Shown here in pieces: positions 29,301-39,500 of a stretch of 64,000 nucleotides of DNA; the stretch's first letter is position 1, and every line of letters starts with the position of its first letter. The DNA is from Candidatus Mediterraneibacter intestinavium (GTDB lineage Bacteria > Bacillota > Clostridia > Lachnospirales > Lachnospiraceae), in contig DWXK01000006.1 of NCBI GenBank assembly GCA_019119205.1, forward strand, positions 88,486-152,485, in the 5' to 3' direction. The position numbers and the translations under genes were made by a program. The notes beneath the pieces were generated by a model. The model was not told the DNA's origin and made no database searches. It saw only the letters and a program-made list of their open reading frames with translations.

Positions 29301-29732
29301 ATGGCAGTCCAGACCCAGGATGGGGCGCCCGTCCGAATGGATATTTCCGATCTGCTCCAGTTTTGCCGAGATCTTCTCCGCATCCTCCAGGCCCGGGAGC
29401 AGGATCAGGCTGTGAACTTTGCGCACTTTCCCGTTTTTCTTGTAGATCGAGCTGATCTCTCCCGTGATGACAAAACGGGGGGACATCTCCCCCGGGACCT
29501 CACTGTCTCTGATCCGGTACTCCTCCTTCAGGACATAAAGCCCCTCCTCAGCCGGTTCCAGCTTCTCCGTCAGTTCCTCCCTCCATGCAGGGTGGGTAAA
29601 GTCTCCTGTCCCGACGATATGGATCCCCTTTCTCCGCGCCCAGAGATCAAGATGCTCCGGAGTGCAGTCCTTACTCGTCGCCCTGGAATAGCGGGAATGA
29701 ATATGTAAATCTGCAATGTACATTGAAATCAC
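26361..29732 (-). CDS. EndoQ-like PHP nuclease domain fused to UvrD/Rep SF1 helicase
   Basis: 1123 aa; N-terminal YIADLHIHSRYSRATSKDCTPEHL and zinc ribbon CNLC..CPVCGRK; helicase motifs AGPGTGKT, VDEFQD, GDPDQSIYGFRGAD, LKENYRS, TLHGSKGLEF, VGMTRGKEEL. Confidence 0.92.
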   Translation of the reverse strand: MISMYIADLHIHSRYSRATSKDCTPEHLDLWARRKGIHIVGTGDFTHPAWREELTEKLEPAEEGLYVLKEEYRIRDSEVPGEMSPRFVITGEISSIYKKNGKVRKVHSLILLPGLEDAEKISAKLEQIGNIHSDGRPILGLDCHDLLEIILELCPSAVYVPAHIWTPHFSLFGAFSGFDTVEECFEDLTPYIHAMETGLSSDPPMNWRVSALDRFQLISNSDAHSPAKLGREANLFDIPMSYGALADAIQTGKGLDGTIEFFPEEGKYHMDGHRKCNLCLTPSETMKYNGKCPVCGRKITIGVSHRVEELADREEGYVRKNAKRFESLVPLPEVIGASVGASAAGKKVDREYRRILSQLGPEFEILRNLPLEEIRRAAGTRLAEGIERLRSGQVERIPGFDGEYGVIRLFSAEELNNTEGQMNFFDMLGVPAAGAVPVNRRKDKERDSEGKPEMSSEVEEEISKDAPAPETEEARSLKREDTGTSRRENIPTKKPSAPVLNPEQAYAVRCTSPRIAVKAGPGTGKTKTLVSRLRYLMEYRKVKPSDITAVTFTNQAAAEMRERIERETGKKQTARALQIGTFHAICLDFLKAQGEKPVLMTDEEQRRLAEETVVESGISINAKRFLEMVSRCKSETEAERSENDEMLSEEMIPEKEWKKAWDLYEKKKEEKNLWDFDDLLLRTVRRIENGEAAAGWEKRFRYLLVDEFQDIDPVQFRLVKLWSRAGRELFVIGDPDQSIYGFRGADAACFERLRKEYSDLETVTLKENYRSSPQILNAATAVISQEEKGTGEDSDERLLENEPCEAPCSSGQRALHPNCPDNAPVRLIRAGSPLGEAIFIAKEIDRMVGGIGMLEAHQNAWEQDGRRVRGFDEMAVLCRTHHQAELVEKCLKKESIPYIVAGREDFLKESTVQDSLCFFRYLEDPEDIEAMKSSAEQLWKLEWNEMTGEVIRSAAEKFRPLYQKKKPQKFIEQWMEEMGMSEDPAMRKFLQMAVFYKTMTEFMNAVSLGVESDLKRCGTKKYTADAVTIMTLHGSKGLEFPVVFIYGADQGSIPLESEKHPCDREEERRLFYVGMTRGKEELLLTTSGEMSEFLKNLPDGLMEEENVEKKKEENWHQMSLFEM

Positions 29733-30064
29733 CTCTGTACTTTATCCTGATGTACTCAGTCAAAAATTTCCAGTTCCAATTTTAGCACAGAAAATGGGAA
29801 ACCGCCATCGGCTCCTTTTGTTTGAGCTCACAGAAGGTTGCAGCCATGAGTTTTTTTACCTATAATGGAACTATTTATTAAAAGAAAAATTAACTACATC
29901 GCAAAACATAATATCAATATCTACAGCAGCGTTCCTGAATTTTTCTCAGGGACACTGTTCTTATTTTCGTCCATTCCACTCAGGAATATATCGCGTCCGA
30001 AGTGGAATTGACTCTGCAATATCCGCTCACTATAATGAGAACCGAATCAAGGAGGTTCTTCATT

Positions 30065-30733
30065 ATGAAAACGATCATGAAGCTGAATAGATCATTTTAT
30101 GAAAGGATGTTCTGCTATATCGCCGGACTGCTCATCATGTCCGTGGGATCCAATCTGTTTTTGAAAGCCGCCCTCGGCGTGGCTCCGAGCTGCACCATCG
30201 CGCTCGCGCTTTCAGAGATTTTTCCTTCTCTCAGCTATGCAGTTTTTAATTTCCTTGTAAACTCGTTCCTGCTCCTCTGTGAGATCGCAGTGGTAAGAAA
30301 AATTGAAAAAAGGCAGGCCGTACAGCTTGTACTGACCTTCCTCTACTCGCTGTTTATCCAGTGGACAGCAGGTCCGCTACGTTTTATCACGGCAGACACC
30401 ATGACAGCCAGAGTGGGATTAAGTTTTATAGCCTGCGCTGTACTTGCGGCAGGGATCTCATTCACGGTAAATTCCGGATTTGCGGTGCTTCCGTTGGAAG
30501 GATTTGTAGCAAGCCTTTCTGAAAAGACCGGGAAACCGTTCGGAACGGTTCGGATCTATACGGAGGTCAGTATCACAGTCATCTCCGGGACCGTATCCAT
30601 CGTCTGCCTTGGGAGTATTTCCGTCGTCGCGATCGGAACTGTGATCGCTGCATTCTGTACGGGAACGATCACAAACCTCCTCTCCCGATTTTTTACGAGA
30701 GGATCTCTTCTTTCACATGCCGCTACAGCCTGA
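30065..30733 (+). CDS. YczE/YyaS/YitT-like integral membrane protein
   Basis: SVGSNLFLKAALGVAPSCTIALALSE motif, ~5 TM; RBS aaggagg at 30050. ORF open from 30002. Confidence 0.8.
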   Translation: MKTIMKLNRSFYERMFCYIAGLLIMSVGSNLFLKAALGVAPSCTIALALSEIFPSLSYAVFNFLVNSFLLLCEIAVVRKIEKRQAVQLVLTFLYSLFIQWTAGPLRFITADTMTARVGLSFIACAVLAAGISFTVNSGFAVLPLEGFVASLSEKTGKPFGTVRIYTEVSITVISGTVSIVCLGSISVVAIGTVIAAFCTGTITNLLSRFFTRGSLLSHAATA

Positions 30734-30814
30734 TAACAAGATCTATAAAAGTCAAAAGAGTACTGTGCTCTTCTTCTGCCGGGTCTTAATACCTCCCGGC
30801 TGACGAACTTCTGG

Positions 30815-31969
30815 TCATATATTTTCCGGTCCGCTATTTTCTGACTGCACATTTTCTGACCGGAATTCTTCTGACCGGAACGGTTCCGGCCTCTCACAGG
30901 AAGATGTGATGTCTGTAAACGCTCCCGACTCTTCCCCTTTCAGCATAGCGTCAAGCACCTCATGCACATGGTATGCCATCTCTGCAGACGGGCGGAGAGG
31001 CGTGCCGTTCAGGATCGTATCCGCAAGGTCGGCCGGTCCGATCCCCCTGGAGTTGTCACTGTATTCATTTACAGCGGACAGCACATAAGTTTCCTGCTTC
31101 TCCCTGGAATCCATCATGTTCGGAAGAAACCGTACTTCTCCGCCGAACTGGTTCGGATCCGTCAGGAACAGAATTCCTTTTGTCCCGTAGATCGTAAAAT
31201 AAGCCTGGTCTTTTGTCACAGAATCCGCGTCAATATGGAATGTTCCTGTTACCCCGCTCTCCATCTGTATCACTGCACTGACCTGGCTTTCATTGGGCGT
31301 ATCCATAACCTGTCCGTACAGCGGCGTTCCCGGCACCCTGTTCTCATGAGTCGGGTAGGGATGTCCCACAATGCTCCCCACCCGCGCCACAGCCCCCAGA
31401 AGACTGACCAGAGCTGTAACGTAATATACGCCATAGTCGCAGACAATACCGCCGCCCGGCTGCCGGAGAAAATCGGCAACACAGAGCAGGATATCGTTAT
31501 TCCGGTTTGCGGAGACCGCGAAGGAATGGATCTCTCCCAGAAGCCCGCTGTCGATCGCCGCTCTTGCAGTCTGAAGCCCCGAACCGAGGAAAGTGTCCGG
31601 CGCTGAGCCCAGATAAAGTCCTTTCTCACGGGCAAGCCGGACAAGTTCCGCCGATCTCTCCAGATCGTCGGTCAGAGTCTTCTCTGTGTAGACGTGCTTC
31701 CCGTGTTCCAGCGCCGCCCTGATGACACTGTAGTGAGCATGGGCAGGCGTCAGGTTGACGATGAGTTGGATCTCCGGGTCGTCCAGCATTTCCTCCATCG
31801 TGACCGCCTGTATCCCATATTCCCGGGCTTTCTTCTGCGCGCTCTCGATATGCCCCGCGCAGATGGATTTCACAGACAGGCCGTCAAACCTGTATATCAT
31901 GTTTTTCAAATAGATATCGCTGATCGCGCCGGCGCCAACCACACCGATGCATACTTTTCTGTCTTCCAT
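30815..31969 (-). CDS. Gfo/Idh/MocA family oxidoreductase
   Basis: 384 aa; GVVGAGAISDIYLKNM Rossmann motif and HVYTEKTLTDD. Confidence 0.92.
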   Translation of the reverse strand: MEDRKVCIGVVGAGAISDIYLKNMIYRFDGLSVKSICAGHIESAQKKAREYGIQAVTMEEMLDDPEIQLIVNLTPAHAHYSVIRAALEHGKHVYTEKTLTDDLERSAELVRLAREKGLYLGSAPDTFLGSGLQTARAAIDSGLLGEIHSFAVSANRNNDILLCVADFLRQPGGGIVCDYGVYYVTALVSLLGAVARVGSIVGHPYPTHENRVPGTPLYGQVMDTPNESQVSAVIQMESGVTGTFHIDADSVTKDQAYFTIYGTKGILFLTDPNQFGGEVRFLPNMMDSREKQETYVLSAVNEYSDNSRGIGPADLADTILNGTPLRPSAEMAYHVHEVLDAMLKGEESGAFTDITSSCERPEPFRSEEFRSENVQSENSGPENI

Positions 31970-32123
31970 ACCCTTCTCCTCCTGCTTCTTCTTGTTTCCT
32001 TCTTTTCATTCATTATACATGACACGACCGCTCTGTTTCAGGATCCTCAGGATCTCTTTACAGGCATCCCGCGTATATCCAACGCTCGAAACGGACGGGC
32101 TCACCTAAATTAGGATAAAAATA

Positions 32124-32163
32124 GACCGGAAAATGTTTCATCTTACTAAAACATCTTCCGGTC
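32124..32163 (-). terminator. Intrinsic terminator of the 40-aa ORF
   Basis: GACCGGAAaATGTTT...AAAACATcTTCCGGTC inverted repeat; U-rich tract on - strand (CTATTTTTAT). Confidence 0.75.
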
Positions 32164-32217
32164 CTTTACCTTTGATCTGTTATTCTGTTTCTTCATCTTC
32201 TGCCGTACCTCTGAGTC

Positions 32218-32340
32218 TTATCTCATTGACCGGTACAGTCCGTATGCGTCAACGTTTCCGTTCAGAAGCAGAAGTCCTGCATTGATCATCTCTGTGTTAG
32301 ATGCAAGATAATTTTTAACTGCTTTTATGATCATACTCAT
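32218..32340 (-). CDS. 40-aa peptide, unknown function
   Basis: Reads MSMIIKAVKNYLASNTEMINAGLLLLNGNVDAYGLYRSMR*; strong SD AAAAGGAGATATAAATC-ATG; own downstream terminator. Not in the ORF track (length cut-off). Confidence 0.65.
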   Translation of the reverse strand: MSMIIKAVKNYLASNTEMINAGLLLLNGNVDAYGLYRSMR

Positions 32341-32570
32341 GATTTATATCTCCTTTTCATTTTTCTTAACTGTTTCCTTGTTACGTCTATATCATAGTCC
32401 ATGATAATACGCAAAAACAGATATTTTCTTGACCTTTTCTAAGTCGATATTGACTTCGCAGTGCAGTTATACACAAAAAGCATCTTCCTCGATCTGAAAA
32501 AAGCATTAGACTTTCCGCTGTTGGAGAAATAAAATAGAAGCATCTGATAACCAGAAAAAAGGAGTGTATT

Positions 32571-33578
32571 ATGAAGTATACAAAACTAGGAAATTCTGAC
32601 CTGAACGTATCCCGTGTCTGCATGGGATGCATGGGCTTCAGAGATGCTGCGCACGGACAGCATACCTGGACCCTGGACGAAGAGCACAGCCGCGAGATCA
32701 TAAAGCACGGGCTGGACCTGGGCATCAACTTTTTTGACACTGCCATTGCTTACCAGAGCGGGACGAGCGAGCAGTACCTGGGAAGAGCACTGAAAGACTT
32801 TGCCAGGCGGGACGATGTAGTCGTGGCGACAAAATTCCTCCCCCGCACGCCCGAAGAGATCGATGCAGGCGTGACCGGACAGCAGCACATCGAGACCATG
32901 CTGAATAAGAGCCTGGAAAATCTGGGAATGGACCATGTGGACCTCTATATCTATCATATGTGGGACCACCATACTCCCATCTACGATATCCTGGACGGGC
33001 TCAACCGGATGGTGAAAGCCGGAAAGACCCGCTATATCGGTATATCCAACTGCTTTGCCTGGCAGCTCGCCAAAGCCAATGCACTGGCAGAAAAAGAAGG
33101 CTTTGCAAAATTTATTTCCGTGCAGGGGCACTACAACCTGATCTTCCGTGAGGAGGAGAGGGAGATGGTGCCTTTCTGTCAGGAGGAGAATATCGCCATG
33201 ACTCCCTACAGCGCTCTGGCAGGCGGGCGCCTCTCCAAACACAGAGGAGAGACTTCCAAGCGTCTGTCCGAGGACAGCTACGCTCAGCTCAAATACGGTG
33301 ATACCGCCGCTCAGGACCAGGTGATCATCGACCGGGTCGCTGAGATCGCGGAAAAACGCGGGGTGACCATGACCGAAGTCTCCCTTTCCTGGCTCCTGAC
33401 AAAAGTCACTTCCCCTGTGGTGGGCGCTACCAAATTCCATCACGTGGAAGGGGCGGCAAATGCCGTGAATCTGGAACTGACAGCCGAAGAGCTCGCTTAT
33501 CTCGAGGAACCCTACATCCCTCATAAACTGGTGGGCGTGATGGCGCAGAACACTGCCGCTTCACACCAGCGGTCTTAA
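32571..33578 (+). CDS. Aldo/keto reductase
   Basis: 335 aa; MKYTKLGNSDLNVSRVCMGCMGF, FDTAIAYQSGTSEQYLGRAL, GATKFHHVEGAA. Confidence 0.95.
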   Translation: MKYTKLGNSDLNVSRVCMGCMGFRDAAHGQHTWTLDEEHSREIIKHGLDLGINFFDTAIAYQSGTSEQYLGRALKDFARRDDVVVATKFLPRTPEEIDAGVTGQQHIETMLNKSLENLGMDHVDLYIYHMWDHHTPIYDILDGLNRMVKAGKTRYIGISNCFAWQLAKANALAEKEGFAKFISVQGHYNLIFREEEREMVPFCQEENIAMTPYSALAGGRLSKHRGETSKRLSEDSYAQLKYGDTAAQDQVIIDRVAEIAEKRGVTMTEVSLSWLLTKVTSPVVGATKFHHVEGAANAVNLELTAEELAYLEEPYIPHKLVGVMAQNTAASHQRS

Positions 33579-34094
33579 GCACTTTACAATATTTTCCACC
33601 GTTCGCACAAAGACTTCCGTATCCGCCTCCGGGTTGCTCAGATACGCGTGATATGCCCCCTGTATGCAGTAGGACAGAAGGATATTTTTCTCCACGTCCT
33701 TCTCATACTCGGGGTATTTTCTGTAGATCACCTTCTTTAACTCCCGGTCAAGCTGATTCCCGAGATGGTTCTGTTCCTTTCCCGAAAAAATAATATTGAT
33801 AAGCGAGATCTGTGACATGAACGCAAGGCAGACCTCTCTTGTAAACGCATCCGAATTCTCAAATGTATATTCTTTCAGATGTTCGATCCCGTTTATGATC
33901 GATGCGACCGTCTCTTTCTCCATCGCTTCGGAGAGCGCATAGATATCTTCATAATGGGAATAAAAGGTGGATTTGTTGATGCACGCCTCGGCGCACAGTT
34001 CCTTCACTGTGATCTTCTCCAGTGGTTTCTTTGATCTCAGTTCTATAAATGCATTTCGGATCGCCCTCTGCGTCTTTTCTATTCTCAGATCCAT
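33561..34094 (-). CDS. TetR/AcrR family transcriptional regulator
   Basis: 177 aa; EKITVKELCAEACINKSTFYSHYEDIYAL HTH; overlaps the aldo/keto reductase tail by 18 bp. Confidence 0.9.
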   Translation of the reverse strand: MDLRIEKTQRAIRNAFIELRSKKPLEKITVKELCAEACINKSTFYSHYEDIYALSEAMEKETVASIINGIEHLKEYTFENSDAFTREVCLAFMSQISLINIIFSGKEQNHLGNQLDRELKKVIYRKYPEYEKDVEKNILLSYCIQGAYHAYLSNPEADTEVFVRTVENIVKCLRPLV

Positions 34095-34297
34095 GATCTC
34101 CTCCCTGGCACATCACTTCATTCCGTTCTTCCGACGGAAGCTTCCGTAAACTTTTTCTCCCGGCACAGCAATGATAAACAACACTTTTTCGAAATAGTCG
34201 GTTTTCCGACACATCCCCTGGATTGTCGGTGGACATCCTGATTTTTTGAAGCTATTCTTATTATAAAACGAAAACCAACTACTGTCTATTATTTGTT

Positions 34298-36112
34298 ATG
34301 GAGGTAATTATGGATTTTTACGGATTCTACACAGGAAAAATATTCGACGCTTACAAGTATCTGGGCGCACACACGGAAAAGGACGGCGTGGTCTTCCGCA
34401 CCTTCGCTCCGTCCGCCTCAAAGATCTCTGTCATCGGAGAGTTCAACGACTGGGAAGAAGTCCCCATGGAGAAGGTCCACGACGGGAACTTCTGGGAGTT
34501 CTCCACCAAAAAAGCGCGCCCGGGAATGATGTACAAATACCGGATCTACGATCAGTCCGGACAGTTTATCGACCACTGCGACCCTTATGGATACGGGATG
34601 GAGCTGCGTCCCAACACCGCATCCATCATCCGGGACATGGATGCTTACAGTTTCCGCGACTCCGCCTGGATGAAGAAACGTACGGACAGGCTCAGCGGTC
34701 CCCTGAATATCTACGAGATCCACTTCGGCTCCTTCAAAAAGCCCTCCGACGAACCGGACGCATGGTATGATTATGAGGAGATGGCAGATATCCTGATCCC
34801 TTATCTGAAGGAGAACGGCTACAATTATCTGGAGATCATGCCCCTCAATGAATATCCAAGCGATGAATCCTGGGGCTATCAGGGGACCGGCTTTTTCAGC
34901 CCCACTTCCCGTTACGGGACGGCAGACCAGCTCAAAGCCTTCGTGGACGCCTGCCATCAGAATGACATCGGCATCATCCTGGATTTTGTGCCCGTGCATT
35001 TTGCAGTCGACTACTATGCCCTGGCTAATTACGACGGCACGGCACTCTATGAGTATCCCCACGCCGCGGTGGGGCAGAGCGAATGGGGAAGCTGTAACTT
35101 CATGCACTCCCGTGGGGAGGTGAGGAGCTTTCTCCAGTCCGCCGCCAACTACTGGCTGACCGAATTCCACATGGACGGACTCCGCATGGACGCCATCAGC
35201 CGCGCCATCTACTGGCAGGGCACGCCGGAGAGGGGTGTGAACTCCAACGCAGTGGAATTCTTAAAAAACATGAACCGCGGATTGAAGGAACTGCATCCTT
35301 CCGCCATCCTGGCAGCCGAGGACTCCACCAGCTTCCCGGGCGTCACAGAATCACCGGAAAACGGAGGACTGGGGTTCGACTATAAATGGGACATGGGCTG
35401 GATGAACGACACTCTGGATTATTTCCGCATCGATCCCCTTTTCCGTGGAGGCTGTTACCATAAGCTCACCTTCTCCATGGCATACTACTACGATTCGAAC
35501 TACCTGCTCCCCCTCTCCCACGACGAGGTGGTCCACGGGAAAGCAACCATCCTCCAGAAGATGTTCGGGGACTATGATATGAAGTTCCCGCAGGCGAGGG
35601 CATTTTACATGTATATGTACGCGCATCCGGGCAAGAAGCTGAATTTTATGGGAAATGAGATCGGACACTTCCGGGAATGGGATGAGAAGCGTGAACAGGA
35701 CTGGGACCTTCTCACCTATCCCGCCCATCAGGATTTCCACCGGTTCATGACGTACTTAAACCACTTTTACCTGGAGCATCCGGCTTTTTCCGAGAAAGAC
35801 TATGACTCAGACGGATTCCTGTGGCTGGACTGCCACTCCGAGGAGCGCTGCGTCTACGCCTTCGAGCGGATCGGAAAGAACGAGCGGATCGCCGCCATCT
35901 TCAATTTCTCCGGGGTGGAGCAGGCCGGGTATCAGCTTGAGATTCCGGACGCCACAGAGCTGGAGCTGATCTTCAGCAGTGAACTTCCGGAATACGGCGG
36001 AAAAGGAGGACCGGACCTCGCAGCCGGAACCAGACAGAACACCGGAAGGGCAGTATTTGAATTTACACTGGCGCCGTTTTCGGCGGAGTATTATCTGATA
36101 AAGGAAAACTGA
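34298..36112 (+). CDS. glgB: 1,4-alpha-glucan branching enzyme (GH13)
   Basis: 604 aa; DFVPVHFAVD, GLRMDAISRAIYW, LAAEDSTSFPGVT, LPLSHDEVVHGK. Confidence 0.94.
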   Translation: MEVIMDFYGFYTGKIFDAYKYLGAHTEKDGVVFRTFAPSASKISVIGEFNDWEEVPMEKVHDGNFWEFSTKKARPGMMYKYRIYDQSGQFIDHCDPYGYGMELRPNTASIIRDMDAYSFRDSAWMKKRTDRLSGPLNIYEIHFGSFKKPSDEPDAWYDYEEMADILIPYLKENGYNYLEIMPLNEYPSDESWGYQGTGFFSPTSRYGTADQLKAFVDACHQNDIGIILDFVPVHFAVDYYALANYDGTALYEYPHAAVGQSEWGSCNFMHSRGEVRSFLQSAANYWLTEFHMDGLRMDAISRAIYWQGTPERGVNSNAVEFLKNMNRGLKELHPSAILAAEDSTSFPGVTESPENGGLGFDYKWDMGWMNDTLDYFRIDPLFRGGCYHKLTFSMAYYYDSNYLLPLSHDEVVHGKATILQKMFGDYDMKFPQARAFYMYMYAHPGKKLNFMGNEIGHFREWDEKREQDWDLLTYPAHQDFHRFMTYLNHFYLEHPAFSEKDYDSDGFLWLDCHSEERCVYAFERIGKNERIAAIFNFSGVEQAGYQLEIPDATELELIFSSELPEYGGKGGPDLAAGTRQNTGRAVFEFTLAPFSAEYYLIKEN

Positions 36113-36126
36113 CCTTTCATGATCCT

Positions 36127-36168
36127 GGTCAGCGCAGAAGTTTTTCACTGCGCTGGCCTCTTTTTTCT
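36127..36168 (+). terminator. Intrinsic terminator of glgB
   Basis: GGTCAGCGCAG...CTGCGCTGGCCTCTTTTTT. Confidence 0.85.
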
Positions 36169-36546
36169 TCACTTCCCATTATCCTGTATAACAGTTTACG
36201 TCTGAACTGTTACGATACGATTCGTTGCTTGCCTCCTTCCCCGCTGCCGTGTTATCCTCATATCATCTTATCTCAGGCGGAGGGCACTCGCCCGGATCTT
36301 TCCCGCCGGATAATTTATCATCTCAGGTTACTGTGAATAGTGACCACCCGGGAGATTTTCCCATACCGTATCCTGCATTCGCGGATCACGGTCTCATGCT
36401 CCGCATTCGGAGTTTTATCCCATTCAAACCAGTCGACCAACAGAACAGGGGGAGGTGTTTCCATTGATAACAAAAATCCGCAATTAGACCGCAGCCCGCA
36501 GACCATCTCAGGCTGCTTCTCACGGCAGCCATAACGGAGGAACATT

Positions 36547-39500
36547 ATGAAAAAACTGAAACACGTTCTGGCATTTATACTGTCAGCCGCTGTTCTGTTC
36601 AGCACGGGAATGGACAGCCTGGCAGTAAAAAAGATGCCGGAAGAAACGAAACCTGTCCACAAATTGAAGCTAGTACAGCCGGAACACGGTTCCCTGACGT
36701 TGTCCGATGACCTTGAAAATGCAGGAGAAGACTCTTACAGCATACCATCCGGCACAGAGGTAAAGGCATCCGCAAGACCAGAGCACGGTTATGAGATCGG
36801 CCGCATCCTTCTGAACGGAGATCCTGTAGAGTACTCACAAAGCGGAGATGGGACAGCCGGATTTTCCTTCCGGATGCCGGACTGTGACGCCACACTGGAA
36901 CTGACAGTGATACGGAGTTCTTCTGCATCTGCAGACAGTTCCCAAGCCAATGATTCCGGGGACAATAACCCCGGGGCCGGCAGTTCCGCAGCTCAGGATC
37001 CTGCGTCTTCCGCTCCGGAAGGCACTTCCGGTCAGGCAGGCTCAAAAGCCCCCTCAGGCTCAGAAAATTCAGCCTCTGAAAGTTCAGACTCTAAAGGTTC
37101 CGGATCCCCCGGTTCTTCATCCGACAGCACCAGATCCGTACCTTCTGACGGGAGTTCCGCAGACACACAGCCGGAACCTTCCCGGTCAGCTATCCCGTCT
37201 GCCAGGATCTCTCCGGCTTCCGCCGGAAATACCATCACATCCGCTTACATCAAAAAAGGCTCCCAGATCCCCGGCGGGATCGACGTCATCCTGTGGGAGA
37301 ACGGAGAGTGGACTTCCCTGGATCACTGGTCCGAAGGAATCCTGGGGACAACATCCGGAGAGTGGCTTTTCTGCGCAGACCCAACCCAGAATTTCAAGGA
37401 AGGGCTCACCATGACATCCCACAGCGCACGGGAATATTACAGCCAGGACACCATCGATACCGTATGCGCTCTTCTGTACTATATGGACAACTACAGCTGC
37501 TCCGGGCTCACCGATGACCAGAAATATATGATGAAACAGGCATTCTTATGGACTGCCCTGAATCATTCAAAACACTGGTATACAGGCGGAGACTATGTGG
37601 AGATCAACTATGGGAACGGTCTGGCATGCAGCTGTGGATATAATGTGGCCGGACATTACCGTGACCACTACGACGACGGAATACGCTGGCTCGAAGCAAA
37701 CCGGGACAGTTTTGAAGCCTCCGGCGAGATCTTCACAAACGGAGAGAACCAGCCTTTAAGCCGCTGGACTTATGAATATCATCCCACCGGATATGTGGCT
37801 CTTCAGAAAAGTTCCGCCTATCCGGAAGTGACCAGCAGCAATTCCTGCTACAGCATTGCCGGGGCAGAGTACGGAGTTTACAGAGACGAAGCGTGCAAAG
37901 ACCAGGTCGGGACACTCCGCACAGACGAGACCGGGAACTCCAATATCCTCGAACTCAACCAGGGACAGTATTATGTGAAAGAGACGAAAGCGCCCCGTGG
38001 ATACGTCCTGGACGCCAAAGTATATACCGCCGCGCTGGAAGGAAGCAAAACCACCGTCGTCCGGGCACAGGATGTACCTCTGACCGCGCCGGTACAGATC
38101 CTTCTCGAAAAATCAGACCGGGACACTTCCCTTTCGACTCCTCAGGGAAAGGCGTCCCTCGCAGGCGCAGAATTCACAGTGAGATACTATGACGGGACCT
38201 ATGATTCAGATCCTGCATCGTCCGGAAAGAAACCGCTTCGGACCTGGGTGCTGAAAACAGGATCTGACGGGACCACCCGCCTGGATCCCGCATCTAAAGT
38301 ATCCGGCGACGCCTTTTACCACGCAGATGGAAAGGCTGTCCTTCCCCTTGGCACCATCACGATCCAGGAGACAAAAGCACCGGCAGGATACCTTCCAAAC
38401 AGCGAGATCTTTATCCGGCAGGTCACGGCAGAAGGCAGCAGCGTCAGCACCTGGGATACGCCGGAGATCCCCGAGGAGGTGATCCGGGGTGGTGTCCGGG
38501 TAGAAAAGTGGGACCATGAACTCGCAAAAAACACAGCCCAGGGAGACGCCACACTGGAGGGCGCTCAGTTCGACATCATCTCCCTGAATCCTGATCCTGT
38601 CACTGTGGGCGGAAAGACCTTTCAAAACGGCGAGGTGGTCCGGACTCTGAAGACGGACAGCAAAGGCACTGCCGCCACACCTTCAGACCTTCTCCCCTAC
38701 GGGGATTACCGGATCACTGAGACATCTCCTCCCAAAGGCTATACCACATCAGGGGTTACCCGGCGGGACTTCAGCATCACAGAAGACGGAGTCCTGATCA
38801 GCCTCGGCACCTCCCAGACCGCAGTCCGGAACACTGTGATCCGGGGCGGCATCCGGGTAGAAAAATGGGACAGTGAACTGGACCAGAACAAATCCCAGGG
38901 CAGCGCCACGCTGGAGGGAGCCCGCTTCGACATCATTTCCCTGAATGAAGCTCCCGTGCTGGTAAACGGGGCTTCTTATGATAAAAATGAAGTGGTCGCC
39001 ACACTCACCACAGATAAGACCGGCTCCGCCCAAGCAAAGGCAGACCTCCTCCCTTACGGCAGTTACCGGCTGAAAGAGGTCACGCCGCCAAAGGGCTATA
39101 ACAAGACAGGGACTTTATCCAGGGATTTCCACATCAGGGAAAACGGAAAACTCGTCAGCCTGGACACATCCTCCACCGCGATCAAGAACGACATCATACG
39201 CGGCGACCTTGAGATCGTGAAATTTGCCGAACCCGTCGATGGCGAGGAAGATCAGATGCCGCCGCTCGAGGGCATCGTATTTGAAATCACATCAAAGACC
39301 ACAGGGGAAGTGTTCGAGATCACGACAGACAAAAACGGATACGCATCAACAACACAGCTTAAACTCAGCAGCCGCGGCAACCTGGTCTACGATACTTATA
39401 CCGTACATGAAAAGAACACGCCAAACGGTCTGGACTCTGTGGATGATTTTGAAGTATCCATCTCAGAGGAAGGACAGACTCTCTATTATATCCTTGAGGA

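Noticed and set aside
29857-30002. 48-aa + strand ORF MELFIKRKINYIAKHNINIYSSVPEFFSG...
   Set aside because: No convincing SD or family resemblance; AT-rich leader sequence gives chance ORFs.
36170-36546. c-di-GMP riboswitch upstream of the adhesin
   Set aside because: Adhesin leaders in Clostridia often carry one, but I could not find the conserved GEMM core here.
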